Of a stretch of 64,000 nucleotides of DNA, positions 36,051 through 47,370 are shown in pieces (the first letter of the stretch is position 1; the number at the start of each line of letters is the position of its first letter). The position numbers and the translations under genes were made by a program. The stretch spans positions 20,817,923 to 20,881,922 of the forward strand of contig CM053268.1 in NCBI GenBank assembly GCA_028583415.1, given 5' to 3'. Under the pieces are notes generated by a model. That model worked only from the letters and a program-made list of their open reading frames with translations. It had not been told where the DNA came from and searched no databases. Source of the stretch: Protea cynaroides. Taxonomy: Eukaryota > Streptophyta > Magnoliopsida > Proteales > Proteaceae.

Positions 36051-36403
36051 GGAAAAGTATTTGCCACACCCCTATATATAGTATGGTTTAATCCCATTCA
36101 TCCGTCTTTGTTTGCGATAATATCCCTAACACACCGTATTTTTGAAAATATGTATCAAGCAGACCCATGGTCGTTGACCGATTACATGTCACAATCTTAA
36201 ATTCATTAATGACAAAACTACCCTCATCTATATTTTATTCTTTTAATTTTAAAAAAACTTAAAAGGTATTTTTTATAACTAGAGCTGGGATCGAAATTCC
36301 ATTCGTTTTTTCCGGTGACGTTCTGTTCATCTCCAGGATCAAAATTTTTTGTTTCCCAACCTTAATGCAAACAAAAAAAGATGGGAGCAATCGATGAACT
36401 TAC

Positions 36404-36575
36404 TCTTTCAGCGATACTGTGAGGATTGGTAGCCTGGCCTCTCCTAGCCCTGACTCGCTGCCTCTGTTGAGCCTGGCCATTTTCGGAGGCTGTTGTCCCT
36501 GTTGCTGGAGCAAATTGGTTCATCCTAGTTGCCAGAGCACCGTAGCTTTGGGTAGAAATGGAGCCACTCTGATGT
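36404..36575 (-). pseudogene. Captured bHLH exon (LRL/UNE12-type basic region)
   Basis: The minus-strand exon is flanked by a plausible acceptor (acatcag, near 36576) and donor (gtaagt, 36398-36403). It is open throughout and ends QRVRARRGQATNPHSIAER. That is the basic DNA-binding part of bHLH proteins of the UNE12/LRL subgroup, cut at the intron usually found after SIAER. Upstream residues (SYGALATRMNQFAPATGTT) resemble the linker of that family. The helix-loop-helix is absent, so it is a fragment. Confidence 0.8.
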
Positions 36576-36679
36576 AATCAAAATTAAACCAAACAATGAG
36601 AATCATCCAAGAAAATTGTAACTTTACGAACAAATTCAACCAGATTATAATTGGACAAGGAATATAAATAAGCAGCTAA

Positions 36680-36765
36680 GGATGGTGGAAATGTTGTTGG
36701 TTCACCGCCTGTGCAGTTCGAGGCAGAGATCCAGTGAATCCGTTGAAAAGATCCTCTCCAGTCTT
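36680..36765 (-). pseudogene. Captured bHLH upstream exon fragment
   Basis: The minus frame reads GEDLFNGFTGSLPRTAQAVN then QQHFHHP and a stop (TAG, which overlaps the expected splice site). The NGF-GSL-...-QHFHHP pattern fits the region just N-terminal to the exon at 36404-36575 in LRL-type bHLH proteins. A further piece near 36850-36900 (QVHFARDDVVN) may be a still more upstream exon. Confidence 0.55.
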
Positions 36766-37215
36766 ACGATTAGAACGTAACAAAAATAATCAGAGAAGAG
36801 AAAGAAACTTCCATTTTATTGTTTAGTTGAATTTCAACCTGTAAAAGTATTTAATTTGAAGGAAGCGTTGACAACATCGTCCCTAGCAAAGTGGACTTGT
36901 CGATCCACTTTCTGATTAGTTGGAGAAAAACAGAATGTCACAAGAGAAAAACGAACGGAATTTCGATCCCAACTCCAGTGACAGGAAATAAACCTTTTAA
37001 TTTTTTTTTAATTAAAAGGGTAAAACATGGATGGGGATAGTTTCGTCATTAATGAATTTAAGACCATGACATGTCATCGGTGAATGGCCATGTGGTTTGA
37101 TTGATATATATTTTCGAAAGTATGACGTATTAGGGATATTATCACAAATTAGGGTGGGTAGATGAGAGTAAATCATATTACAGAGGATGTGATAGATATT
37201 TTTTTCAAATAAAAA

Positions 37216-37694
37216 AAATAAAAATATAATACAAACTACGATAACATATACAGTATAATAAGTATTGACTGAAAACTCCACTCGGGAATTTTATAATACT
37301 AGGAAGAATTGCAAACTCCTTATCCTCCTCCCTGAAAACAAAGGAGAAAAAAGAGAGGACTTTTGTAAGTTTACCAGTAGACAACGTTGAATACATGAAA
37401 AACCGGAACACCTTCATTGGAAAGTCCGCTTGAAAACGTTGAATTCTTTGACAACAGGACACCTTTATAGTCTAATTGATGAGCTTTCTTTGAAAATCAC
37501 TGTTAAAATCTAAGTCAGAAAATCAACAAATAATTGCTTCATCTAAGAAAACTATTGAACCTGCTTCTCTTTCCATTATAAATACCCATGCATTGAGCTT
37601 TGATATTCCATCATCGAATCCTATAGCAATCCCTTCTATCTTTTCCATTCCTTCTTCTTAGTTTTTCTTTCCTCAAAACTTTACTATTCCCAAA
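37216..37694 (+). promoter_or_regulatory. PKS2 proximal promoter and leader
   Basis: TATA tataaata at 37577-37584, 118 bp before the ATG as in PKS1. Only one full copy of the aacaccttcattggaaagtc repeat is present (about 37404-37450), plus the partial aacaggacacctttatag. The sequence from 37450 to the ATG is otherwise very like PKS1. Confidence 0.6.
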
Positions 37695-39122
37695 ATGGGT
37701 TCTATCGGAGAGGTGTACGAAGCACAACGTTCTCAAGGTCCAGCCACCGTACTTGCCATTGGCACAGCTAATCCATCCAACTTTACTTACCAAACTGATT
37801 TCCCTGATTTCTACTTCAAATCCACAAAGAGTGAGCACAAGACTGAGTTGAAGGAGAAATTCACCCGAATTTGTAAGTATTACAAGTTTCAACTTTAAAT
37901 TAAGCCATAGCCTATTGCCATGTTATACAGAGTATACATGCTTCTAATAAAATCTAGGATTCCAAATTTATTTACTTAATTAGTTATTTGAAAGAGCATC
38001 CAACTAGAAAAATAACGGATCAATTGACGCCCTTACTAATAAGCTCGCATAAAAATGGATGAACTTGGAAACAATATTCTAATTTAAGTTTTCTTGATGT
38101 TGTTAAATCATGCAGGTGATAAATCGTCGATCGTAAAACGGCATACTTTCATGACTGAGGAACTTATCAACGAAAACCCGGACTTCTTCAACCCCACGGC
38201 TCCATCACTAGATGCACGCCAAGATATCATGGTAGTTGAGGTGCCTAAATTGGCTAAGGAAGCTGCATCCAAAGCCATTGAAGAGTGGGGCCAGCCCAAA
38301 TCTAAGATTACTCATCTTGTATTCACTACTATTTCTGGTGTGGATGCACCTGGCTATGACTTCCAGCTTATCAAACTCCTTGGCCTTTCCCCAAATGTCC
38401 AACGGGTTATGATGTATCATCTGGGCTGCTATGGTGGTGGTTCTGTGCTTCGTGTCGCCAAAGACCTTGCTGAGAATAACAAAGGTGCACGCGTCCTTGT
38501 TGTTTGCTCAGAGATAAACTCTGCGAGTGGCTTTAAGGGACCTAGCGAGACCGACTTTCACACCCTACTAGGGCTGGCAATCTTCGCAGATGGCGCAGCA
38601 GCTCTAGTAGTCGGTGCAGATCCCGATTTGTCAGTCGAACGTCCATTGTTCCAACTCTTCTCTGCTTCCTCGGCTATTCTCCCTGACTCGGATGACATGG
38701 TAGCAGGACACTTGCGTCAAGCTGGTCTTTCAATTAGCTTATCAAAAGATGTTGCCAAAACTATCTGTGGGAACATTGAGAATTGTTTACTGGAAGCATT
38801 CAAGAAGATCGGTATTAATGATTGGAATTCTATTTTTTGGATAGCCCACCCTGGTGGTCCAGCAATTTTAAACCAAATTGAAACAACGCTTGGCATGAAG
38901 GAAGAGAAGCTGAAGGCATCAAGAAAAGTGCTTAGTGAGTTCGGTAACATGTCAAGTCCCACAGTGTTATTCGTCTTGGACGAAATGAGGAGGAAGTCCA
39001 TGGAGGAAGGTAAAGTCACCACCGGTGAAGGATTTGAGTGGGGTGTGTTATTAGGTTTTGGTCCAGGTCTAACTATTGAGACTATGGTATTGCGGAGCAT
39101 TCCTACAACTTCAACTCATTGA
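37695..39122 (+). CDS. Type III polyketide synthase (chalcone synthase superfamily), copy 2
   Basis: Exon 1 is 37695-37872 and exon 2 is 38116-39122; the 243-bp GT-AG intron is at the same phase-1 Cys60 position. The product is 394 residues and differs from copy 1 at eight positions by eye: K9E, E11Q, H12R, T64S, K79E, D85N, one S-to-N in GI(S/N)DWN, and A393T. None lies in the catalytic triad, and all the unusual pocket residues of copy 1 (I132, A137, N194, S197, inserted Gly) are kept. Both copies are open, so both may be expressed. The last two-thirds of exon 2 is much closer to copy 1 than the rest, which suggests gene conversion. A bHLH-carrying MULE in its upstream region is the main structural difference. 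Confidence 0.95.
37873..38115 (+). other. PKS2 intron
   Basis: 243-bp GT-AG intron, phase 1, 10 bp longer than the PKS1 intron, with several indels between them. Confidence 0.93.
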
Positions 39123-41810
39123 TTAAGGTGGCTTCAAAGAATGGTGAAACATAAGGAGATTCTATAAGACCATAGAATGTTTTCATCATTAGGTAATAAA
39201 AGCATTCTTGGTCAAGATCGGCTATAGCATTGTAATATTTATGGCTAGGATATAAACCCTTCCATATAATTGTTATAAATTATTATTTCTTTTTTAAAAT
39301 TTTAATTATTAATTTTTATTCTCTGCAATAATTTTATGATGATTGAATAAAACTTTATATTGACCGTTGATCCAGATATGATAAAGGGTATATATGTTCC
39401 TATATTGGAAAAGTTCTAATTTCATTACTACTACCAAGGTCGATGTTCAAGCTATGGACCATGGATTTGACTGGCCCATTCATTTTTTTTTTTTGTAAAG
39501 GATTTTTGGGCTTTTTACTGCATAGAAAAACCGTTGTTAAACCAATTATAGGTTATTTTTGTTGTATTGCATGAAACTGTACAAAAAATTAGATCTCACA
39601 CTCAAGTACTAACCTACGCTCCATATTGGATTACCATCATGACATTAACAGACTACACCATGGATTTAAGCACAACCATCTTTATTCAATTTCATTCATC
39701 TCTCTTCCGTACGACACCAATGACCTACTGTATGATTTTAGAGAACAGCGGAGGGAAAACAATTTTTCTATACAGTTATAACCAAATAAAAGTATCACTT
39801 CGTTGAGTAAAGTATTAGTAAGTACTAATTAATCCAACATAGGTATTTCCTATCATCCAAGTTAATGAGTTATAGATATGATATTCAACTTGAGGGTATA
39901 TTATTTTTGTTTGATCTCTTTTTTGGCCAGCTTAACCCGATGAATCCAGCCAAAACCAAACGATTATGAGCGAAATGGACAAACAATTGAGCCCAAGCAG
40001 TTACCCTATAACCAACTTTGAAACTCCTCACCATCTCTTCTTTTCATTTAGATATTTTCTTAATGGATTTTTCTATGATTAGGGATTCAATCAAATCCAT
40101 GACAATCCATATAGTAATTCTAGAATACAATGGAAACAATAAGGAGATGAATAACTAGACATACCTGTGTTTGAATATTTCTTTCCGTCGATTTTTTATT
40201 TGCGCTTTGACCCGAGTCTTCCACAGCTCACTGGAGATCCCCCCTTTTTTTTTCTTTTTTTTTTTCCTCTCTATCCATGGGAGAAGAGAGAGGAATAATA
40301 CAACTTAGGTTACAAGGATTTTGAACATAAAATTTATAATACTATCTAAAACCCTGGACCACCCCTACAATGAACCATGTTGGATTATCTCTAATCCGTG
40401 ACGATCCAGACCAAAATCGATCAAACCCATAATGCAAGCTCCCACTTGTCAATGTAGTCAATAATTATTCAAGCCCACTAAAATAATATCTTATATCTCT
40501 CTCCCTTCTCTTCCTAACTTCGAATGCCAGTCAAAAAATGAGTGACCTCTCTTTGGGCCTTCATTTTTCTTCTCCCTTGGAGGAAACGATTAGCGTCCTT
40601 ATTCCCACATTGGAAACATATGATTAGGTATACAAAGTATTTTGTATACGATTAAGCAGCATATTTCTATAATCTGTCAAAACATTATTGGTTACAATTT
40701 TGGGTTCAATAATGACTAAATAGAAGAAGATCGATTCAAAACTGATAAAATTCGAAATTGATACTTTTTGGTTTTGTCTTAGACCCTACAATCGATAAGC
40801 TTATCACTCCGGTTTGAATTGTGGGTCAAATGGCTGTAAATTAAAATCTGATTCTCTCTTGATACATACACCATCCATATCCAATGAATCCCGCACTTGT
40901 TGAATTATTCCCACACCATGGAGGCATAAACTTGGGGAGACCCATACAATGGTTTGGCGTGGACCCTTACTGAATTAGTAAGGGGCCCATAAGTTGCAAT
41001 CCACTCAGTTATCAAACTAAGGCACGTGTGAAAAGAATTTCCACGTCACATGTTTCACACTTAGACCTCTATTGGGAACTGACAGGTCAAGCCGATCCAC
41101 TTCAAAATGCCAATCATGAAATGGCAGTGACTTAAAGAAAATTTGAAGTCTTGGACAAGATTTTACAAGAAAAAAAAAAAAAAAAAAAAAAAGTCCTGGA
41201 TAATGGGTTAGGGACTTATCTTGATATAACAGGTCTACCGGGTCATATTCCTTATAGTGGGGGGAGATCAGTAAAACAGAAAAAAGAAAAAAAAGAGCCG
41301 AAATAGGGATTATCATATTCCTTATAGTGAAGATTGCGGGAAACAACAAAAGTACAAATTATGAAAAGGAGTCACAACATTCAAAGTCTTTGCAGGAATT
41401 TTTCTCGCATGCTTTCTAGACACTCAAATGGTAATTAGGTGAGCCATCACTTATCCATGCATGAAATTCTACACCAATCAGATTTTTTAAACCGTTGTTA
41501 TGGTACTATAATTTTATTAATTTAATCCAGTGGGACTTTTTATCCATCTTTTTATTTTTTTATTTTTTTCCATTGAATAATGAATGGAATTTGGTAGAGG
41601 GTTAAATAAAGAAAATACAAATTAGAATCTTATAAACAGTAGCAGAACAAGAAAAACAGGTGGTACGAAATAAATATAAGGTGAAAAATACAATTGAAAT
41701 TGCCCATTGACTTTAATATATTATCTATCAAGGGAATTTCGTATTTATTAAATTCTAAAATTATCAAATAATCTTTTTCACATAGGCTCGGTTTGTTTTG
41801 TCATAAAATT
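39123..41810. other. PKS2 downstream flank
   Basis: A polyadenylation signal aataaa lies near 39346. It matches 21061-22137 and then, without the LTR insertion, 33830-35184. Poly-A and poly-T runs occur (41170-41192; 40242-40265). No gene is recognised; homology to unit 1 ends near 41490. From 41500 to 41810 I see nothing but AT-rich DNA. Confidence 0.6.
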
Positions 41811-42241
41811 CATTACAAAATGTTTGCTTTTTACGATGGTTTATTTCCTTCATAAAAGGTTATTCTTGTCACAAATACCTTTTAACGATGGTTAGTTTCT
41901 ATGATAAAATTGTCGTATATAGAGATGTTGTAAATGTTAACAATGGAAATCAATGGCGGTCAGAAAGTATTATTTGTGACAGTTTACTAATACTGTCGCT
42001 AATAATGGGTACATTGCGCCGTATATAATGGTATTAACGACGGTATTGAACCGTCATAAATATTATTTTATACAACCATAGTTAACTTCCGTCATATATA
42101 ACACATTAACTACGGTTGGTATCCGTCGCAAATAAACACTTATAGTTTTCTTTGCTACGATGGAACTATAGTACCATCGTATAAAACTATATTTACGATG
42201 GTTATATACCATCATAAAAGATGAGTATGTTAGTTGTAATG
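41811..42241. mobile_element. Short non-autonomous CACTA-like element
   Basis: The ends read CATTACAA inward on both sides (41811 and, on the minus strand, 42241), one change from CACTACAA. The interior consists of subterminal palindromes of the acgatggt..accatcgt and gacggtattgaaccgtc type (42020-42215), typical of CACTA/EnSpm ends. No coding region; no matching 3-bp target duplication found. Confidence 0.6.
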
Positions 42242-42249
42242 ACGATTAC

Positions 42250-43704
42250 CATCATAGGGTATCGACCGTAAGTCGTATGGTCGCATATATTGAGACCACA
42301 TGATCGACCATAGGGATCGACCATACGACAACAACAAGTATATTTTGAGATGAAACAAGGTTTTCGATTACTGTAACTTGATACAATCGAACCCTAACTT
42401 AAATACATTAATTGTTTAGGTTCTCAAAAGATTCAAAGTGACTTCCGAAGCTTGGGAGAGGAACAAACAATAATCAAAGGTGAGGAAAAAAGACCTAAAC
42501 TAGTTGGATAATAACAAACTATTTTATTTTATTGAGTCCAATGTAATGATTGATTCTATGCTTGTATGCTTGTAATGTGCATCTCACATGTCATCTAATA
42601 TTACTGTTATATTCTGCTCATGCATATTTAATTATGTCTATTATAACATGATGATGATGATGATGCTAGGAATAGGCATGTGATTGTGTGTGTGTGTGGT
42701 TAGTGTGTCAGGGGGAAGACGTGACATTATGGTTCAGCCTGATCACCAGACTCTAGCTCTACCTCTACTCAAGTCTTACCCACTGACATCGTCGTATCGC
42801 CATCACCTTAGCAGAACTATTACGTCGTAGGACATTAGGGGAGGTGGTCTCGGACCGTGTGGTCTTTGACTCTGTCGAAGGGCCTTAGCTCTATCTCTAT
42901 GGATGTATTGAGGGATGCTGGGCTAAAGCCTTGGATACATTGGATGACATTAGGATTGGTTAGTAACGAGTCTAGTTTGCAAGCTATTTCCAACAGGGGA
43001 TTACGTGTTGGTATGGGTAGGGCATCAGGGGAAGTGTTGGCAGTGTGTGATCCGAACATTTTAGCTCTATCTCTATTCCATGGTGGGTGCATGTAGGACG
43101 ACAATGGTGTTTGATCCATTGGACAGATTCATACAATCGTGTATAGAGAGAGGTATGGTGGCCTCCAAACCTTTCTATAGCACATTGCAAACTTAAAATC
43201 AAACCAAAGATATAAATTGAATGCATGCATATGTTTGCACATTGTTTTGTTTACTCACTGAGCTCAAGTTGGAGAGCTGATCCTCGTGCATGAAATTCTT
43301 TTTAGTTTCTGATGTTGCATGTGTTACCGTTGAAACACTCGCTTGAAGACTACATAAATGACGACTATGGTTGTGCAAGCTGTGGAGGAGAAATATGACT
43401 CTTCAAGTGAGTGTTTCAACTGTGTTTACGCTTAGTGGTTAACTTTCGTATTTTGATACTTGTAATAGGTATTAATTATGTTTTGGTTACTTAGAGATAA
43501 CTTGTTAAATATTTGTTTATCATGCTAGACCTCAGTTCATTATTAATAAAGACTTTTGCTATTTATTTATTATCTCTGATTATTACAGAGGATTGTGTTT
43601 TGGTTTAACTTAGTTGGCACAGCCTATACGAGATCCTGCTTTGAACCATTGGTTTTTGTGATGGTTCATCATACAACTGGTTAGTCCAGAATTGGGGTGT
43701 GACA
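42250..43704 (+). mobile_element. Ty3/gypsy-type LTR fragment, left of block B
   Basis: This is homologous to about 10245-11640 and 55330-56745. It ends attggggtgtgaca at 43704, a good LTR 3' end. It carries gtcgacca-like words near 42290-42320, an (ATG)n run near 42650 and (GT)n near 42686. It lies directly beside the viral sequence, in the same orientation as the LTR fragment on the other side of block B. Confidence 0.6.
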
Positions 43705-46660
43705 AAAGGACACCTATTAAATATGTACAAACTTTTATTTATTACAACACTGACTCATTATTAATATGCTTTTAATGTGTTGGTTGCTTGTATGCACCAA
43801 AATTTTGAAATTTGAGAAGGTGCAGACCACCCCCACTTCTCCGTCGACAGGACGTTTGACGGTTTCTAATGTAGTTCTCTCTACTTCTAAAAATAGATGT
43901 AGCAACCAGATTCTTCAAAGCTCAGTCGGTGTCAGCTCCTTCAGAGTTACTATATGGATGTAGTATGTAGTCATGCACGAGTAAGTCGTTGAGAGCTGGT
44001 TTCCATAATGCTCTGGTTTCTTCAAGCATGTGACATTTAACTAACGTCCATACTTCATTGTACCATTTGATGAAGTGGTCTTCACTTTCTTTAACCTTAG
44101 ATTCATTAACTTGTCAGGTTATTACTAACGGTTTAATGATCATGATCCTTCCATCGAATATGAACTTGTTTAGATGACAATTCTAGGAAGCATAGTATAG
44201 CTCAGTATGTACAAAACAAAGCTGTTCTAGCTTCATTCTCGTCCAAGGAAGGTCATCCGTCGTCATCTCATACCTTTTAGTACAATATTCAGGATTACTA
44301 ACCTTTGTAATATACCAAACTTGATAAGAAGCGTGGTACGCTTGCTTATCTTGTTCGGCAAGAGTTGCATAGATCTAAACCCAAACTCTGGACAAAGCCG
44401 TGGGACTCAGTAACTGAAATGCATATCTTACAACACGTGGTAGTTGGTTTAACTGCCCTGTATTGTAGCGATCCACCTGAATCCAGGACACTAATCCTAG
44501 TTCTATTGGAGTCATATTAAACATATGAGATTCCATTTTGATTGACGAAAATCCCACATATTTAACCAAGTGGTGTTGGTATTCAACCAACCATGCCTTA
44601 AAATCTATTTATTTTGTTTTTTCAATTATTTTTGTCGTAATTTCTTCGAGTAAGACCAGGATTTTTTTGTCTTATTTCCTGTTTTTTCAGTAACTCTTCC
44701 ATCGAGTTTGAAGAGGCACCAACCATGGTTTTTTTATGGTTTTCAAGTTAAGCTAAAAAATCTCCGAAAGTAACGTCTCTCTCCCCCCGCTTTTCGATGT
44801 GACAGATATAATCTGTTATCTGAGAAATTACTTTACGAGTAGCCTTACGCTTGTTTTTATGAAGGGCAGACCAGAGATTTTTTATTAATTTTGTTGCCTG
44901 GCCGGATAAACTAGGGTTATAAAAGGAAAGTGTTTCCGTTTTATTTGAGGCTGAATCAGAGCATAGCACTTTGTGATCTTTCAGAAAGGATTGGTTACCC
45001 TTAATTATCACAGCACTTTCAATTTTATCCTTCCCAGAATGGGACGTTTTTTGCTTAGGACAAGATCTCACAAAGTGAGTTGGATCACCCCAGATAAAAC
45101 AAGAAGCAACAAGGTTCTTTCCTGCTCCCTTGTTTGGGGCTCTAGACTCTAATTGGGTTTGGTTTTGGACTGGTCTTGTCTGAACGATTTTTAACCGAAT
45201 ATCTAATTTTTTCTAATTCTTAGGTACACCATTATTCCTATCCTCGGGTTTTTCTTATTTTCGAACCTGAGAGGACTCAGCTAAGGCCTCTTTACCTTTT
45301 GCTTCAATTAGGAGCTTTGTCTTTTCGATTTCTTTGAAGATTTCTTTAAGATCTTTTTTAGAAACTAGAATGAGCTCGTCATTGCTTCCCTACATCATAT
45401 TGAGTCTGAGATCTCTGGTTAAAGTACTTGCAACAATATTTTTGTCAGTTTTAATAACTTTGACATCAAATTGATACATTTAAAACTACAATTGTCATCT
45501 TAACAATCGTGATTGACTTTGACATTTATCTAGATTATTTTTTAGAAATCCAGGTAAACATTTAGAATCAATTCGAAGTAAAAACCTTTGTGGTTTAACA
45601 AAAAGTTCAAACTTCTTTATGGCATTTTTAGCTGGTAAAAATTCTTTTTCATTAATATGATAATTAAACTCGGTTGCTTTAAAAGTTCCACTGTCATACC
45701 TACAAATTTCTTCAATTTGTTTTGAAGTCGGTGGATCAGTATTTACATGTTTTAGGCAAGCACCCCATGCAGTATTTGAAGCATCTGTTTCCAAAATTAG
45801 TTTTTTCCCTAATTTTTGGTAAATTACTATATAATCTTTTTAATTCAGAAACATATTTTGAATTTTTTTCTTCCTAGAAAAATCCTTTCTTTTTAAGTTT
45901 ATCCTGAAGAGGTTTTCACAATTTCGAATGATTTTGGATAAATTTTTCTCCATAATTTAAAATTCCTAAAAATCTCTATAATTGCTTAACGTCTTTAATT
46001 TTATCTGGAAAATCATTAATTTTATCAACTATATGATTTTGTAATTGGATTTTTCCACAAGAAATTCAATTTCATCTTTTAGAAATTCACATTTTTTTTT
46101 TCAAAAATTATTATTCCATGATTTATAAATTCATCGGTGATATATTTTAAATGTAGAAGATGTTCTTCTTTTGTTTTGGAAAAGACAAGTATATCATCGA
46201 TATAAATGAGACAATATTTTTTTGTGTTTTTCAAAAATATTATCAATGCATCTTTGGAATATCTGTGGGACGTTACACAGTCCGAAGGGCATGACTAACC
46301 ACTCATATTGACCTTGTAGGGCACTAAAAGCGGTTAATGGTATAGATGCTAGTTGCATCTTAATCTGTCAGTATCCGAATTTACAGTTAAATTTTGAAAA
46401 GTAACTATTATCCTGAATACTAGAAATCAAAGATTCCCTGTTTGGGATCTTATATCCATCAAATACAATAGTCGTGTTTAGACATTTGTAATTGATGACC
46501 ATTCTCACCTTACCCTGCTTTTGTTCAGCTTGATTTTCGATTAAGAATGCTGGTGATGAATGTGGACTTTTAGATGGTCTGATTAACCCTTTCTCAAGGA
46601 GTTCTTCGATCTGCTTCTTGAATTCTTCCACATCATCAGAACTCTATATCATATTTTTAT
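43705..46660 (-). pseudogene. Pararetrovirus block B: RT-RNase H and downstream zinc-knuckle region, minus copy
   Basis: The RT N-terminal piece is 46368-46631 (VRMVINYKCLN), and the YIDD box is at 46193-46204. The RNase H piece 45495-45794 contains the METDASNTAWGACL and INEKEFLPAKNAI patterns. The zinc-knuckle region lies about 44450-45180, with a 107-codon open piece at 44748-45071. Frameshifts and stops separate all of these. It is homologous to 1-2741, but it extends about 260 bp further to the LTR end at 43704, showing more of the viral 3' side than block A does. Confidence 0.85.
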
Positions 46661-47112
46661 TTGTTATTATTTCATCAGAATTTTTAAGCTTTATTTCTGC
46701 ATAAAGTCCTGATCTATCCTAGAGTTTTAGTGGGTTTTTACTAAAATTTTCTGATATCTTTGTTTTGATATCTTCCAGAGTTAACTCATGTACTGTATTA
46801 GTTTGTAAAGTTAACTATTGATGATGTTCAATGATTTGTTTTAATCACGTATCATCACATATATAGTCTTGTTTTTCAAGTGGCATTGGGTCGAATTCTA
46901 ATTCTTCCTCGTCTTCCTCAGATTCTCTTGAAGAATCGTCGAAGAGTTGGTCAGAATCAGAAGTCATTGAAATACTATCTCCTCCCCCTTGGAAAAGTCT
47001 GATGATTTGAAAAGAGATAAGGTACTGGTGGTGGTAGAACCAACCGTTGTTCGACCAGCCTCTAACCAACCTTTGCTATGTTGGTAAGATATCTCCTCTT
47101 ACCAAATATTTC
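46661..47112 (-). pseudogene. Pararetrovirus block B: acidic linker upstream of RT
   Basis: The minus frame 46845-47069 contains a Ser/Asp/Glu-rich stretch (SDSDQLFDDSSRESEEDEEE). It is homologous to 5690-6178, and here it runs directly into RT. At 47112-47113 it is joined to the coat-protein basic tail, so the acidic domain, movement-protein region and protease (roughly 2 kb in block A) are deleted. Confidence 0.75.
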
Positions 47113-47370
47113 TCCTATTAGGCTTGAAAGATCTTTGTGGATTAAATTTCCTTTTAATCCATTTTTTCTTTTTGAAAGATGTTTGTTCTTTTAGTAAAAT
47201 TTATTTTTCTGTTTTGACCTTTCTAGATAACATCTGTAATTTTCCAGAATGTCTGCAATTTCACCACAACATGACAATCGTGGTGTAAAAGATCTTGGTT
47301 TGTCTAAAGCAATCTGTTTGGTGCAGTAGTCTTTTAGATAATTTTTTACTGTTTGAATTCTACCGCCAAG
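47113..47370 (-). pseudogene. Pararetrovirus block B: coat-protein C-terminal part, minus copy
   Basis: This is the complement of the Lys/Arg-rich coat-protein tail. It is cut at 47370 by the RTE LINE and resumes at 50581. Confidence 0.75.

Larger units (their letters stand above)
36051..37206 (-). mobile_element. Pack-MULE-like element carrying bHLH gene fragments
   Basis: The terminal inverted repeats are about 190 bp and similar (left gataatatccctaacacacc, right arm complement gataatatccctaatacgtc; both contain cttaaattcattaatgac). The 9-bp duplication AAATAAAAA is identical on both sides (36042-36050, 37207-37215), though AT-rich. It is 1156 bp and absent from the PKS1 upstream region at 19100-19110. 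There is no transposase. The interior carries host exons on the minus strand, as in Pack-MULEs. It lies about 370 bp upstream of the PKS2 TATA box. Confidence 0.85.

Noticed and set aside
38717..39100. 127-codon minus-strand frame, with a twin at 20655-21038
   Set aside because: Antisense shadow of PKS exon 2; its conservation follows from the sense gene.
42650..42700. Short (ATG)n and (GT)n runs
   Set aside because: Ordinary microsatellites inside an LTR fragment.
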